A stretch of DNA of 64,000 nucleotides, from NCBI RefSeq assembly GCF_021173675.1, contig NZ_JAIHON010000004.1, positions 186,001-250,000 on the forward strand, given 5' to 3'. The DNA is from Streptomyces lincolnensis (lineage in GTDB: Bacteria > Actinomycetota > Actinomycetes > Streptomycetales > Streptomycetaceae). How positions within the stretch are numbered: the first letter of the stretch is position 1; the number at the start of each line of letters is the position of its first letter. The notes beneath the pieces were generated by a model. The model saw only the letters and a list, made by a program, of their open reading frames with translations, was not told where the DNA came from and made no database searches. Both the position numbers and the translations under genes were made by a program. Shown here in pieces: positions 41,267 through 51,048 of the stretch.

Positions 41267-43618
41267 CTACTCCGTGCGCAGCCCGTCCGGTCGCATCAGC
41301 CGCAGCAGGGGCGGCAGGCTGAGCAGCGTCACCGCGAGGACGACCGCCGCGCCGACGCCGGTCATGGACAGCACGCTCGGCCAGTCCACCCGCACGCTCG
41401 TGCTCGTCATCCGCAGCAGGACCGTGCCCAGCGTCAGCCCTACCACCACCGAGAGCAGCAGGCCCAGCGCGATCGGGATCGCCGTCTGCCACAGCACCGA
41501 CAGGCTCAGCGTGCGCCGCCGGGTGCCGAAGGCGACCAGCGCCGACAACAGCTTCTTGCGCTCGCGCAGTTGCTCCAGCTGCGACACCAGCAGGCTCGCC
41601 CCGATCAGCGCCAGCACGCAGGTGGCGCCCACGAACAGGCCGGTGCGGATGGCGGCGAACCGGTCCGACTCCTTGACCGACTGCCAGACCATGGGAATGG
41701 ACAGTGGGTCGATCTCCGCCGCCGTGTTGCGCACCAGGTCGCGCACGTCGGGCACGGAATCGTCGAGGTTCAGATAGAGCTCGCCGCGCAGCGCCCGCGC
41801 GTCGGCGGCCGGCAGTGCCCCCGGCGTGATCATGAAGCCACCGCGCACCCAGCCGGTCGGGCCCGTGCGGGGCTTCCCCTGCTTCAGGCCCGACGGCACC
41901 ACCCAGGGGGCTTCCGCGCTCCCCTCGCAGCCGTCGGCGCACCCCGGGTCGAGATACAGCGTGCGGCCCGGCTTGGCGAGCTTCGGCGTGGCGTCGTCGG
42001 CGGCGTCGAACTCACCGCCGCGCACGGCGAACACGTCGCCGTCACGGCAGGAGGGCAGGGTCGCCAGCTTGCGCAGCGACGCGCAGTCCGCGACGGCCAC
42101 CTCCGTGGTGTTGAGCGCGTCCTTGCGGCGGTCCCCGAGGTAGCCCTCCGAGTAGGCGTAGACCTGCCGTACGCCCTCGGTGCTCCGGAGCTTGCCGGCC
42201 GCCCGGTCGAGCGGCGTCCTGTTGGTCACGGACACCTGCATCTGCGCCAGACGGGTGTCGTAGCCGGTTTCCTCGGCGTAGTCGCCGTCCACCCCGGCGA
42301 ACAGCATCTGGAGGGCGATCGCGCCGGCCACCGCGACCGCGATGCCGTTGACCATGCGGGCCGCCGTGCCGCTGCTCAACTGGAGCCGGCGAACGGCCAG
42401 TTGCCAGGCCACGCCGCCCCCGCCGAGCCGGCCGACGACCGACTCGACGATCCACGGCAGCAGCGCGGTCACACCGACGAGCAGCAGGATGACACCGCCG
42501 ACGACCAGATACTGGTTGAAGTCGCCGCTGCCGCGGCCCTGGCCGATCATCGGGGCGAGCATCCCGAGCCCGGCCAGCGGCAGCAGCAGCCGCCACCACA
42601 GCCGGCGCCGGGCGGGCTTCGCCGTACGCACCACGCCGAGCGGTTCGATGACGACCCCGCGCAGCGCGAACAGCGTGACCAGGACGGCCGCCGTCGGTAC
42701 GGCGAGGGAGACCAACAGGGCCAGCGCGGGGGAGGGGTTGAGATAGCTCGGGAAGACGCTGATGTCGTACACCTCGACCGAGCCCGCCAGTTCGCGGCCG
42801 AGCAGGAAGAAGACCGTGCCGAAGACGAGTCCGAGCACCGAGCCCGCGAGGGCCTCGCCGGCCGCGATCCGCCGGGTGGAGCGGCTGTCCGCGCCGACCA
42901 GCCGGAGCGCCGCGAGCCGCCGGTCGCGCCGCTCGCCACCGAACCGCACGGCCGCGGCGATGAACACGGCGACCGGCATCAGCAGCACCACGAAGACGAC
43001 CAGGATCAGCAGGAGCAGCACCGGGTCGGTGTTCTCCTCGCTCGTGATCGGCTCCCCGTACCGGTCGATGCGGTCGACACGGCCGGTGTTGATCCCCCGG
43101 TCCGCCAGCCCCTCGGCGCCCCGGTAGAAGGCGAGTTCGGCGGAACCGATCAGCCCGCTCTCGCCGATCGTGCCGACGATCCGGTCCTTCAGGCGCTCCC
43201 GCAGCAGCTTCCCGCCGTCCGACGCCAGGAGCTCCTTCAGCGCGGGGGAGACCATCATCTCGCCCGGCGCCGGGAACCTCGTCAGGCCGGGCGCCAGCGG
43301 TGCCCGCGGGCCCTCGGGCTCCAGCTCCCGTCCCCGTACCTCCTTGTCACGGAAGGTGGTGCCGGCGTCGGCGATCAGCAGGGTGTCGTCCGCCTTCGGG
43401 ATGACCTTGCCGCCGCTGTAGGTGAAGTCCCGGCGCGCCGCCTCCCGGTCGTCCCGGACCGACAGCGCGTTCGGCAGGGCGGTCGTCAGCAGCAGCAACG
43501 CCACCCCGAGCCCGACCCCGACCGCCGTCAGCAGCGCCCGGACCCACCCCTCGCGCCCTCCGGCGAACGCGAACCTGATCCCCATGGCAAGGTCCCTGGA
43601 CCAGTGCCTCACGTTCAT
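41267..43618 (-). CDS. ABC transporter permease, FtsX/MacB type
   Basis: 783 residues. Two FtsX repeats are visible: one around residues 260-380 (LLILVVFVVLLMPVAVFIAA, LAGSVLGLVFGTVFFLLG) and one at the end (CVLALIGASLLVSQLEQLRE, LLLSVVVGLTLGTVLL), with a large extracellular domain between and extra helices near 440-560. It forms an exporter with the ATPase encoded just upstream (ATGA overlap at 43615-43618). Paired PadR control suggests export of a toxic compound or peptide or response to envelope stress. Substrate unknown. Confidence 0.88.
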   Translation of the reverse strand: MNVRHWSRDLAMGIRFAFAGGREGWVRALLTAVGVGLGVALLLLTTALPNALSVRDDREAARRDFTYSGGKVIPKADDTLLIADAGTTFRDKEVRGRELEPEGPRAPLAPGLTRFPAPGEMMVSPALKELLASDGGKLLRERLKDRIVGTIGESGLIGSAELAFYRGAEGLADRGINTGRVDRIDRYGEPITSEENTDPVLLLLILVVFVVLLMPVAVFIAAAVRFGGERRDRRLAALRLVGADSRSTRRIAAGEALAGSVLGLVFGTVFFLLGRELAGSVEVYDISVFPSYLNPSPALALLVSLAVPTAAVLVTLFALRGVVIEPLGVVRTAKPARRRLWWRLLLPLAGLGMLAPMIGQGRGSGDFNQYLVVGGVILLLVGVTALLPWIVESVVGRLGGGGVAWQLAVRRLQLSSGTAARMVNGIAVAVAGAIALQMLFAGVDGDYAEETGYDTRLAQMQVSVTNRTPLDRAAGKLRSTEGVRQVYAYSEGYLGDRRKDALNTTEVAVADCASLRKLATLPSCRDGDVFAVRGGEFDAADDATPKLAKPGRTLYLDPGCADGCEGSAEAPWVVPSGLKQGKPRTGPTGWVRGGFMITPGALPAADARALRGELYLNLDDSVPDVRDLVRNTAAEIDPLSIPMVWQSVKESDRFAAIRTGLFVGATCVLALIGASLLVSQLEQLRERKKLLSALVAFGTRRRTLSLSVLWQTAIPIALGLLLSVVVGLTLGTVLLRMTSTSVRVDWPSVLSMTGVGAAVVLAVTLLSLPPLLRLMRPDGLRTE

Positions 43619-44304
43619 ACGACGCGCTCCATGTCCCGTGACCTGCCGTCCCGGACGACGATCTCGCGGTCCGAGTAGGCGGCCACCCGTGCCTCGTGCG
43701 TGACCAGCACGACGGCGGCGTTGGTGGACCGGGCGGCGTCGGTGAGCAGGTTCATCACGCGCTCGCCGTTGAGGGAGTCGAGCGCGCCGGTCGGCTCGTC
43801 GGCGAACAGCACGCGCGGGTCGGTGACCAGCGCCCGGGCGACGGCGACCCGCTGCCCCTGGCCGCCGGAGACCTCACCGGGCCGCTTCTTCCTCAGGTCG
43901 TCTACTTCCAGCCGCTCCATCCAGGTGAGCGCGGTCCGCTCGGCGGCCTTGCGGGAGGCGCCGTTCAGCCGCAGCGGCAGCGCCACGTTCTCCACGCAGG
44001 TCAACTCGGGCACCAGCTGCCCGAACTGGAAGACGAACCCGAACTCCGAGCGCCGCAGCCGGCTGCGCTGGGCGTCGCTCATGGTCGCCATCTCGCGGCC
44101 CTGGTACGTGATCGACCCCGAGTCGGGCGTCACGATCCCGGCGAGGCAGTGCAGCAGGGTCGACTTCCCGGACCCGGAGGGGCCCATGACGGCGACGACC
44201 TCGCCCGGGTGGATGGAGAACTCGGCGCCGTCGAGGGCGACCGTGGGGCCGTAGGCCTTGTGGAGCTTGTCGGCGGCGAGCAGGGAACCGGCGGGATGCG
44301 TCAC
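43615..44304 (-). CDS. ABC transporter ATP-binding protein (MacB/LolD type)
   Basis: 229 residues from GTG 44304, which overlaps the PadR stop. Walker A is MGPSGSGKSTLLHCL, the Q-loop lies in FGFVFQFGQLVPELT, the signature is VSGGQGQRVAVARAL, Walker B is RVLFADEPTGALDS and the switch His is in VVLVTHEARVAAYS. It energises the FtsX-type permease encoded next to it. The three genes padR, ATPase and permease form one tightly overlapping operon. Confidence 0.93.
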   Translation of the reverse strand: MTHPAGSLLAADKLHKAYGPTVALDGAEFSIHPGEVVAVMGPSGSGKSTLLHCLAGIVTPDSGSITYQGREMATMSDAQRSRLRRSEFGFVFQFGQLVPELTCVENVALPLRLNGASRKAAERTALTWMERLEVDDLRKKRPGEVSGGQGQRVAVARALVTDPRVLFADEPTGALDSLNGERVMNLLTDAARSTNAAVVLVTHEARVAAYSDREIVVRDGRSRDMERVV

Positions 44305-44825
44305 TTGGCCACCGCCTCGGCGAGCTTGTCGAGCCGCGCGGCCGTCAGCTCCAGCCAGCGCAGGTCCGCCTCCAGGTGGAAGAGGGCGTGGTCGCAGATG
44401 AGCTGGTCCGCCAGATCGCCCTTGCGTTTGCGCTCGGTGAGCATCCGCATCATGCGCAGGTGCTCGGCGCGCTGGGTGTCGAGGATCTCGCTCGCGTCGC
44501 GGCGCGTGAGCAGCGCGAGGACGACCTTCGTGTACAGGGTCGACTGGAGGTACGGCTCCGGCTTCTCGGGCGTCGCGAGCCACCGCTGTACGTCGGTGAT
44601 CCCGGCCTCGGTGATCGCGTACCGCTTCCGCTCGGGCCCGCCGCCGGGCTCGATCCCGTCGACCTCCACGAGGCCGTTCTTCAGCAGCCGGGACATCGTC
44701 GAGTAGACCTGGCCGTAGTGGAGCGGCCGGTCGTGACCGAACTTCTCGTCGAAGGCGCGCTTCAGGTCGTAACCGTGACGCGGGCCGGACTCCAGGAGCC
44801 CCAGGAGAGTGTGACCGATGGACAT
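44301..44825 (-). CDS. PadR-family transcriptional repressor of the exporter operon
   Basis: 174 residues from ATG 44825. The N-terminal winged helix is typical PadR: IGHTLLGLLESGPRHGYDLK, YGQVYSTMSRLLKNGLVEV, GGGPERKRYAITEAG. The C-terminal helical dimerisation part (LADQLICDHALFHLEADLRW) follows. PadR proteins repress adjacent exporter genes until a ligand binds. Three TGTAYAC elements overlap its promoter, suggesting autorepression. The -10 box TACAGT lies seven bases before the ATG, so the message is probably leaderless. Confidence 0.9.
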   Translation of the reverse strand: MSIGHTLLGLLESGPRHGYDLKRAFDEKFGHDRPLHYGQVYSTMSRLLKNGLVEVDGIEPGGGPERKRYAITEAGITDVQRWLATPEKPEPYLQSTLYTKVVLALLTRRDASEILDTQRAEHLRMMRMLTERKRKGDLADQLICDHALFHLEADLRWLELTAARLDKLAEAVAK

Positions 44826-44832
44826 GTCAAGC

Positions 44833-44865
44833 ACTGTACACACCGTGTATACCCCGCATGTATAC
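44833..44865 (-). promoter_or_regulatory. PadR operator array and leaderless promoter
   Basis: TGTACAC at 44835-44841 and TGTATAC at 44846-44852 and 44859-44865 form three spaced copies (11 and 13 bases apart) of a near-palindromic element. TACAGT on the minus strand (44833-44838) is the likely -10 box. The stretch is distinctly AT-richer than its surroundings. Binding by the adjacent PadR protein is inferred. Confidence 0.6.
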
Positions 44866-44972
44866 GTCGTGTGCGCAGAGCCCGGCGGAGGGTGTCGAGA
44901 CGCAGGTGAGGGCCCATTGTCACGGTTCTGCTACACCGGACGAGGGCCCACTCCGATCCCTTCGGGAGCCCC

Positions 44973-45227
44973 TCAGGCCGACGGGGGTCCGGGCGTGGAG
45001 CCCCCGGGCGGCCGCCCGCGGCGGGGCAGCGGCCCCGCGTCCCCGGGCAGCCGCCCCGCCTCCTTCAGGGCCCTCCGCAGCAGGAACTCGATCTGCGCGT
45101 TGGCCGAGCGCAGATCGTCCCCGGCCCACCGCGCGAGCGCCTCGTACACCGCGGGATCCAGCCGCAGCAGCACCTGCTTGCGCTGCGGCCGGCCTTGAGG
45201 GGACGGCCCCCCGGAGGGACCGGTCAC
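44973..45227 (-). CDS. small ribbon-helix-helix-like protein
   Basis: 84 residues from GTG 45227, overlapping the stop of the SPFH gene (GTGA). The core RKQVLLRLDPAVYEALARWA with SANAQIEFLLRRALKEAGR matches a short Arc/CopG-like ribbon-helix-helix domain: a strand, then two helices. The tail is Pro/Gly/Arg-rich. It probably binds DNA or regulates the upstream gene. This SPFH/RHH arrangement is conserved in many Streptomyces. Confidence 0.7.
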   Translation of the reverse strand: MTGPSGGPSPQGRPQRKQVLLRLDPAVYEALARWAGDDLRSANAQIEFLLRRALKEAGRLPGDAGPLPRRGRPPGGSTPGPPSA

Positions 45228-46174
45228 TGGTAGAGCGTCCCCGTGTTCAGGACCGGCTGCGGCGCCCGGTCGCCGCACAGCACCACCATCAGGTTGGACA
45301 CCATCGCCGCCTTCCGTTCCTCGTCGAGTGTGACGATGTCCTGCTCGGTGATCCGGGTGAGCGCCGCCTCGACCATGCCGACCGCCCCGTCCACGATCTG
45401 GCGCCGGGCCGCGACGACCGCGCCGGCCTGCTGCCGCTGGAGCATCGCCGAGGCGATCTCGGGCGCGTACGCGAGGTGCGTGAAGCGGGACTCGATGATG
45501 TGCACCCCGGCCGCCTCCACGCGCGCGTGCAGTTCGACCGCGAGCTTCTCGGTGATCTCCTCGGCGTTGCCGCGCAGTGAGAGCCCGTCCTCGTCATGGG
45601 CGTCGTAGGGGTACTCGATGGCGATGTGCCGCACGGCAGCCTCGGTCTGGGTGGCGACGAACTCCAGGAAGTCGTCCACCTCGAAGGTGGCCTGCGCGGT
45701 GTCCTCGACCCGCCACACCACGACCGCGGCGAGCTCGATCGGGTTGCCGTAGGCGTCGTTGACCTTGAGGACCGCGGTCTCGTGGTTGCGGACGCGGGTG
45801 GAGATCTTCTCGCGGGAGGTGAGCGGATTCACCCAGCGCAGCCCGTCCTCGCGGATCGTCCCCCGGTACCGCCCGAACAGCTGGACGACCCGGGCCTCCC
45901 CGGGCGCCACCGTGTTCAGACCGCACATGGCGACGAAGGCGGCCAGGGCGATGACGATGCCTACGACGATCAGGGCGGCCTTGGTGCCGGTCGCGCCGAC
46001 GGCCGAGGCGCCCACGATCACCAGACCGATGCCGGCCAGCAGCCCGACCAGCCCCAGCAGCAGGGCGAGCCCGCCGCCGATGCTGTGCGCGGTGAACTCC
46101 CGGACGCGCGGTGCGGGCATCTCGGGTGCGTCGATGGTGGGTGTGGTGGTGGGTTCGGTGTCGTGCGTGGACAT
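45224..46174 (-). CDS. SPFH/band 7 domain membrane protein
   Basis: 316 residues. Two adjacent membrane helices occupy about 35-80. The SPFH domain runs from about 85 to 280: [70 protein letters not shown] and [20 protein letters not shown]. Such proteins oligomerise into membrane microdomains that organise proteases and other complexes. It is divergent from the penicillin-binding protein gene. Confidence 0.9.
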   Translation of the reverse strand: MSTHDTEPTTTPTIDAPEMPAPRVREFTAHSIGGGLALLLGLVGLLAGIGLVIVGASAVGATGTKAALIVVGIVIALAAFVAMCGLNTVAPGEARVVQLFGRYRGTIREDGLRWVNPLTSREKISTRVRNHETAVLKVNDAYGNPIELAAVVVWRVEDTAQATFEVDDFLEFVATQTEAAVRHIAIEYPYDAHDEDGLSLRGNAEEITEKLAVELHARVEAAGVHIIESRFTHLAYAPEIASAMLQRQQAGAVVAARRQIVDGAVGMVEAALTRITEQDIVTLDEERKAAMVSNLMVVLCGDRAPQPVLNTGTLYQ

Positions 46175-46225
46175 GATGGGTCCCCGTAATCTTGAGTCTA
46201 GCTAAGTGATAACACTTTAGCGCAT

Positions 46226-46244
46226 GGCGACAACCCTTGTCGCC
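46226..46244. promoter_or_regulatory. inverted repeat in SPFH/PBP divergent promoter
   Basis: GGCGACAA CCC TTGTCGCC is a perfect 8-bp inverted repeat with a three-base spacer. On the minus strand TTGTCG also works as a -35 box for the SPFH gene with TTATCA 15 bases further on. It may be an operator; the binding protein is unknown. Confidence 0.4.
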
Positions 46245-46400
46245 CCTCAGCCGTCGGTACCAGTGGGACGCGTGCTGATTGTCACGTCCGTAAAAGGCCG
46301 GATCGAAGACCCTTTGTCATATCAGGCGGTGTTAGCTTTCACAGCTGACGTGAGCCACGAACCTGTGTGACAGCAGCGAACGAAGCGGAGCGACGGAGCC

Positions 46401-48749
46401 ATGGGACGAGCGGAAGAGAGACGAGCGCGGCAGCGCGGTGGCCGCCGCGCGGCGCCCCAGAGCTCGCCCGCGACCCCGGTGGCGGGTGTCGGCGGCCGGG
46501 CGGCGGCCCGCAGGGCGGCCAAGGGCGGCCGGGCCAAGGGCGGCAAGGGCCGAATACGCAGGCTGTTCACCTGGAAGAAGATCCTCGGCACCGTCTTCGG
46601 ACTGTGCCTGCTCGGCATCGGCGCCTTCATCGTGCTGTACATGATGATCGGCATCCCGGAGGGGAACGCCGACGCCAAGGTGCAGAGCAACATCTACCAG
46701 TACAGCAACGGCAGCCTGCTGGCCCGTACCGGCACCCTGAACCGCGAGATCGTGGACCTGGCGCAGGTGCCCAAGCCCGTCCAGCGGACCTTCGTCGCCG
46801 CCGAGAACAAGACCTTCTACCAGGACTCCGGCGTCGACTTCAGGGGCACCGCGCGCGGTCTGTTCAACACGTTCACGGGCAAGGGCGCGCAGGGCGGTTC
46901 GACGATCACCCAGCAGTACGTCAAGAACTACTACCTGACCCAGGAACAGACCGTCACCCGCAAGCTGAAGGAACTGGTCATCTCGCTGAAGCTGGACCGC
47001 GAGAAGCCCAAGGACTACATCCTCGCCGGCTACATCAACACCAGCTACTACGGTCGTGGCGCCTACGGCATCCAGGCCGCCGCCCAGGCCTACTACCGGG
47101 TCGACGCCCAGGACCTCTCCGTCGAGCAGGGCGCCTACCTCGCCGCGCTGCTCCAGGCGCCGAACCAGTACGACTGGGCGATCGCCAGCGACGAGGGCAA
47201 GAGGCTGGTGCAGGCCCGCTGGAACTACGTCCTCGACAACATGGTCGAGGAGGGCTGGCTGAACAAGGGCGAGCGGGACGCCATGAAGTTCCCGGTGCCC
47301 GAGCCGCCCAGGAACGACCCCAGCATGGAGGGCCAGACCGGTTACCTGGTGAAGTCGGCCGACGCCGCGCTGGAGAGGCAACTGGTCGCCCAGGGCACCG
47401 CCGAGGACCTCAAGACGGCCCAGGCGATGGTCGACCAGGGTGGCTGGACCATCACCCTGAACATCGACAAGAAGAAGCAGACGGCGCTGGAGCGGGCCGT
47501 CACGACGCAGCTGAACAGCAAGCTGGACCCGAAGCGGCGGTCGGTGGACGCGGACGTCCAGGCCGGTGCCGCCTCCGTGAACCCCAAGACGGGCGCGGTC
47601 GTCGCGATGTACGGCGGCAAGAACTACCTGGACCACTACCTCAACAACGCGACCCGCACGGACTACCAGCCGGCCTCCACCTTCAAGCCGGTCATCCTCG
47701 CCGCCGCCCTGGAGGAGAAGGCCGAGACCCAGGACGGCAAGCCGATCACGGCGAACACGATCTACGACGGCACGAGCAAGCGCCAGGTCGTCGACGACGG
47801 CACCAAGGTCGGGTTCGCCCCGGAGAACGAGGACGACCAGAACTACGGGAAGATCACCGTCCAGCGGGCGATGAACGACTCCGTCAACTCCGTCTTCGCG
47901 CAGATGGGCGTCGACGTCGGCATGTCCGAGGTGATGAAGGTCGGGGGCCGGCTCGGTCTGGACACCAAGGGCCTCCAGGCGGTGCCCGCGCAGACCCTGG
48001 GCACCATGGGCGCGAGCCCGCTGGAGATGGCCGGCATCTACGCCACCCTCGACAACCACGGCCGGAAGGTCACCCCGGCGCTCATCAAGTCCGTCGAGCA
48101 CAACACCCGGAAGGTCACCTTCCCCGACCCGGTCGGTGAGCAGGTCATCAGCCGCAAGGCCGCCGACACGGTCACCTCGGTGCTGACCGGCGTGGTCGAC
48201 GACGGTACGGCCAAGAAGTCCGTGCAGGACAACGCCAAGCGCGACGGGCAGCAGGTCGCGGGCAAGACGGGTACCTCCGACGACAACAAGTCGGCCTGGT
48301 TCACCGGCTACACGCCCGACCTGGTCACCTCGGTCGGCCTGTTCGGCGAGGACGACAAGCCGCCGCACGCGCAGGTCCCGATGTACAAGGCGGGCGGCGA
48401 GCCCCGGGTCAACGGCGGTGGCTTCCCGGCGCAGATCTGGGCGGCGTACATGTTCGGGGTGGCGGCCCCGGACACCAAGTTCGACCTGGAGACCGACCAG
48501 GGCGCCGCGGTCCGGCCCACCGCGACGCCGACGATCACCCGGAGTCCGAGCGCGACCCCGTCGCGGACGCCGACGTCGGAGTCGCCGACGCCGACGAACT
48601 CCCCGACCCCGTCGAACTCGCCGACCCCGACCAGCTCCCCGACGCCGACGAACTCCCCGAGTCCCGACCCGGTCCCGACCCCGCCGGAGACGACCCCGCC
48701 GGCGGAGGGCGGGCCGGTGGACCCGTTCGACCCCGGCGACGATCAGTAG
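46401..48749 (+). CDS. class A penicillin-binding protein (transglycosylase-transpeptidase)
   Basis: 782 residues. A basic cytoplasmic tail of about 55 residues precedes one membrane helix (LFGLCLLG-type, about 62-88). The GT51 domain has RTFVAAENKTFYQDSGVDF with the catalytic Glu, GGSTITQQYVKNYYL and LAGYINTSYYGRGAYG. The transpeptidase has QPASTFKP (active Ser near residue 426), NDSVNSVF and GKTGTSDDNK near residue 621. The last 85 residues are Pro/Thr/Ser-rich. It polymerises and crosslinks peptidoglycan. The position beside SpoIIE and fumarase genes is conserved in Streptomyces. Confidence 0.95.
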   Translation: MGRAEERRARQRGGRRAAPQSSPATPVAGVGGRAAARRAAKGGRAKGGKGRIRRLFTWKKILGTVFGLCLLGIGAFIVLYMMIGIPEGNADAKVQSNIYQYSNGSLLARTGTLNREIVDLAQVPKPVQRTFVAAENKTFYQDSGVDFRGTARGLFNTFTGKGAQGGSTITQQYVKNYYLTQEQTVTRKLKELVISLKLDREKPKDYILAGYINTSYYGRGAYGIQAAAQAYYRVDAQDLSVEQGAYLAALLQAPNQYDWAIASDEGKRLVQARWNYVLDNMVEEGWLNKGERDAMKFPVPEPPRNDPSMEGQTGYLVKSADAALERQLVAQGTAEDLKTAQAMVDQGGWTITLNIDKKKQTALERAVTTQLNSKLDPKRRSVDADVQAGAASVNPKTGAVVAMYGGKNYLDHYLNNATRTDYQPASTFKPVILAAALEEKAETQDGKPITANTIYDGTSKRQVVDDGTKVGFAPENEDDQNYGKITVQRAMNDSVNSVFAQMGVDVGMSEVMKVGGRLGLDTKGLQAVPAQTLGTMGASPLEMAGIYATLDNHGRKVTPALIKSVEHNTRKVTFPDPVGEQVISRKAADTVTSVLTGVVDDGTAKKSVQDNAKRDGQQVAGKTGTSDDNKSAWFTGYTPDLVTSVGLFGEDDKPPHAQVPMYKAGGEPRVNGGGFPAQIWAAYMFGVAAPDTKFDLETDQGAAVRPTATPTITRSPSATPSRTPTSESPTPTNSPTPSNSPTPTSSPTPTNSPSPDPVPTPPETTPPAEGGPVDPFDPGDDQ

Positions 48750-48780
48750 CCGCGGGACGGCGGAACAGCGCGAGAGCGCA

Positions 48781-48814
48781 AGAGGGGGCGGCCGGAACTC
48801 CGGCCGCCCCCTCT
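48781..48814. terminator. bidirectional terminator, 15-bp stem
   Basis: AGAGGGGGCGGCCGG (48781-48795) pairs exactly with 48800-48814 around AACT. It lies between the convergent PBP and secreted-protein genes. Confidence 0.85.
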
Positions 48815-48846
48815 GTCGTCCTCGACGCCCCCCGGCGCCCAGGACG

Positions 48847-49263
48847 TCAGGACATGGTCACTTCCCAGTCCCAGTTGCAGTGGGTGAGCGTGGGCAGGCT
48901 GGCCTCCAGGCTGCCCTTCCAGTCGCCGACGCAGGCCTTGATGTTGACCGTGTGCCCTTCGCCCAGGTCCAGGTTGACGTCGCGCACCGAGTCCACGCCG
49001 TCCCGGTTGAAGTAGGTGTACGAGTGGAACCGTCCCTCGGACTGGTCCCACCAGCGGAAGAGGGCGACCGCGGAGTGCCCGTCCTTGACGGTGTCCTTGA
49101 TGAGCAGGTGCTCGCCGTCGGCCTTCCAGGTCACCCGCGATCCGGCGGGGACGGTCTCGACGACCCGGTCGTACTGGTTCGCGTAGGCGACGCCGGCCTG
49201 GGTGCTCACCAGTACCGCGGTGCCGAGCACCGCGAAGACCCCCCGCTTGGCGATCTTGTGCAT
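48847..49263 (-). CDS. small secreted protein, unknown function
   Basis: 138 residues from ATG 49263 behind AAGGGGGAA. The signal peptide ends AYA near residue 28. The mature part is a beta-rich domain (VPAGSRVTWKADGEHLLIKD, LFRWWDQSEGRFHSYTYFN, VNIKACVGDWKGSLEASLPT) with two cysteines near the C-terminus that could pair. It resembles other small Streptomyces secreted proteins, but no family is recognised. It shares a 377-bp divergent region with the broken golvesin-type gene. Confidence 0.7.
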   Translation of the reverse strand: MHKIAKRGVFAVLGTAVLVSTQAGVAYANQYDRVVETVPAGSRVTWKADGEHLLIKDTVKDGHSAVALFRWWDQSEGRFHSYTYFNRDGVDSVRDVNLDLGEGHTVNIKACVGDWKGSLEASLPTLTHCNWDWEVTMS

Positions 49264-49640
49264 GTGTTCCCCCTTCATGGTCCCTGCGCGCGCTCGGTGA
49301 CGGCTTGCGCGCACACTGTGTTCGAAAATATATGCGAGTTACGGGAGGGGTGCCAGTGATTTCTGTGGCAAGTGGGCGTGACGGGCGGTGACTTGGGGAT
49401 CCTGAGAGTCGGATGAGAATTTCATTGACCATGACAACTGCGGTGACTCATGCTTCCCCTGTTGACGGGGAGGGGACTGAGACACCTCGTGCGCGGCACT
49501 GACCAGCCGGGCACGCTCATCAGCCCTTGATTCACGCTGCCTCACGGCCCGCGGGCTTTCGCCTGCCCGCGCCGTGGCGTACCGCCTCTCCCTTCCGTGC
49601 CCTCCGTCGGTCCGACGGAGTCCTGGCGGAAGGAGAATCC
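49264..49640. promoter_or_regulatory. divergent promoter region with AT-rich core and palindrome
   Basis: 377 bases without a gene. An AT-rich stretch (TTCGAAAATATATGCGAG near 49321-49338) is the likely promoter core of the minus-strand gene. CTCCGTCGG T CCGACGGAG (49602-49620) is a 9-bp palindrome ten bases before the AAGGAG of the plus-strand gene, so it may be an operator or a leader hairpin. Confidence 0.4.
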
Positions 49641-51048
49641 TTGAGGTTCCACAGACGAACGCGGGCACGGCTGGCCGCCCTGGCGGCCGGCGTGGTGTTC
49701 GCGAGCCTCGTCCAGTCCGTGGCCTGGGCCGACCAGCCCACGGCCCCGCCGCAGGACCCCACCCCCGGCCCGCGACGGACGGCCGCCGCGGCGAAGCCCC
49801 TGGCCGACGCGGTGCCGACGGACCGGCGCGCGGCCCTGCTGGGCACGTCCTGGAAGGAGTCCGGCGACCTCGCCCTTCGCGAATCCCGCGCTGAGCGGCG
49901 GCGGCCGCGCGATCGCGCAGGTCATGCTCGGTGTCACCACCCAGGAATCCAACATGTGGCAGGCCGCCCGCTCGGCCGTCCCCGGTGTCACCGCCAACCC
50001 GCTGATCGGCAACTACTACGGCATCGACCTCTACGACGGCGACTCGAACAACGACTGGGACGTCGACTTCGCCGAGGCGGACTGCGGCTACGGCATCACG
50101 CAGATCACGGACCACATGCGGATGGCCGGCCGGGAGGACGGACACGGTGGCGAGGCCTGGCCGTACCAGAAGCAGCGCGCCGCGGCCCTCGACTACACCG
50201 CGAACATCGCGGCGGGCCTGCAGACCCTGGTCTCCAAGTGGAACGAGACCCGCGCGGCGGGCCTGATCGCCAACCACGGGGCCAACGGACGCCCGGAGAA
50301 CTGGTACTTCGCCCTGTGGGCCTACAACTCCGGCTTCCACCCCAAGGGTGCCGCGGGTCAGCCCTGGGGCCTCGGATGGGCCAACAACCCGGCCAACCCC
50401 GAATGGGACGCCGGACGGCTGCCGTTCCTGGAGAACGCCGCCGGGGGCGAGGACGCCAGTGCCGCCGCCCGCCCGCAGAACTGGCCCTACCAGGAGAAGG
50501 TCCTCGGCTTCGCCGCGCACCCGCCGTCCTTCCTGGAGTCCCCGGGCGTGATGGTCGCCGCCTTCCGCCCCTCCAGCTGGAACGGCACGGAGGAGGCGGT
50601 CGGCGTCAAGGGCAGCGCCAAGTACAACAGGGCGCACGTCAAGGCGCCCGAGAACGCGTTCTGCGACTCCTCCAACTCCTGCACACCGGGGAAGATCTCG
50701 GACGGGGCGTCCAACGACAGCGGCACCAGCGGCCCGTGCGGCCGTGAGGACTTCAAGTGCTGGTGGAACAAGCCGGTCACCTGGAAGAGCGACTGCATCG
50801 ACACCTGCGGCTTCGAGTTCATCCGCTTCGGCGAGAGCACCCCGGAGGAGCCCGACGGCACCGCCTACCCGCCGGTCTGCACCACCACCGGCCTGCCGGA
50901 CAACGCGCTCATCGTCGACGACGTCCCCGCGGGCACACCCGTGGTCAGGCCCGGCTGCACCAACTCCTGGAAGAACTCCGGCAGCTTCGGCTTCGGCTTC
51001 GCCAACAACGCCGTCGAGGTGGTGTATCCGGCCAAGTACAGGTCCTAG
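49641..51048 (+). pseudogene. golvesin-type secreted protein with SLT-like domain, frameshifted and truncated
   Basis: Start TTG 49641 with AAGGAG five bases upstream encodes a signal peptide (RLAALAAGVVFASLVQSVAWA). The frame then shifts at the CCC run 49873-49875: removing one C restores DLAFANPALSGGGRAIAQVM and joins the downstream frame MLGVTTQESNMWQAARS. That frame shows a lysozyme-like domain (TQESN, DCGYGITQITDHM). Relatives are much longer secreted proteins with a golvesin C-terminal region; here the frame stops at 51048 soon after DDVPAGTPVVRPGC. Two lesions point to a decayed gene; a sequencing error could explain the first. Confidence 0.7.
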
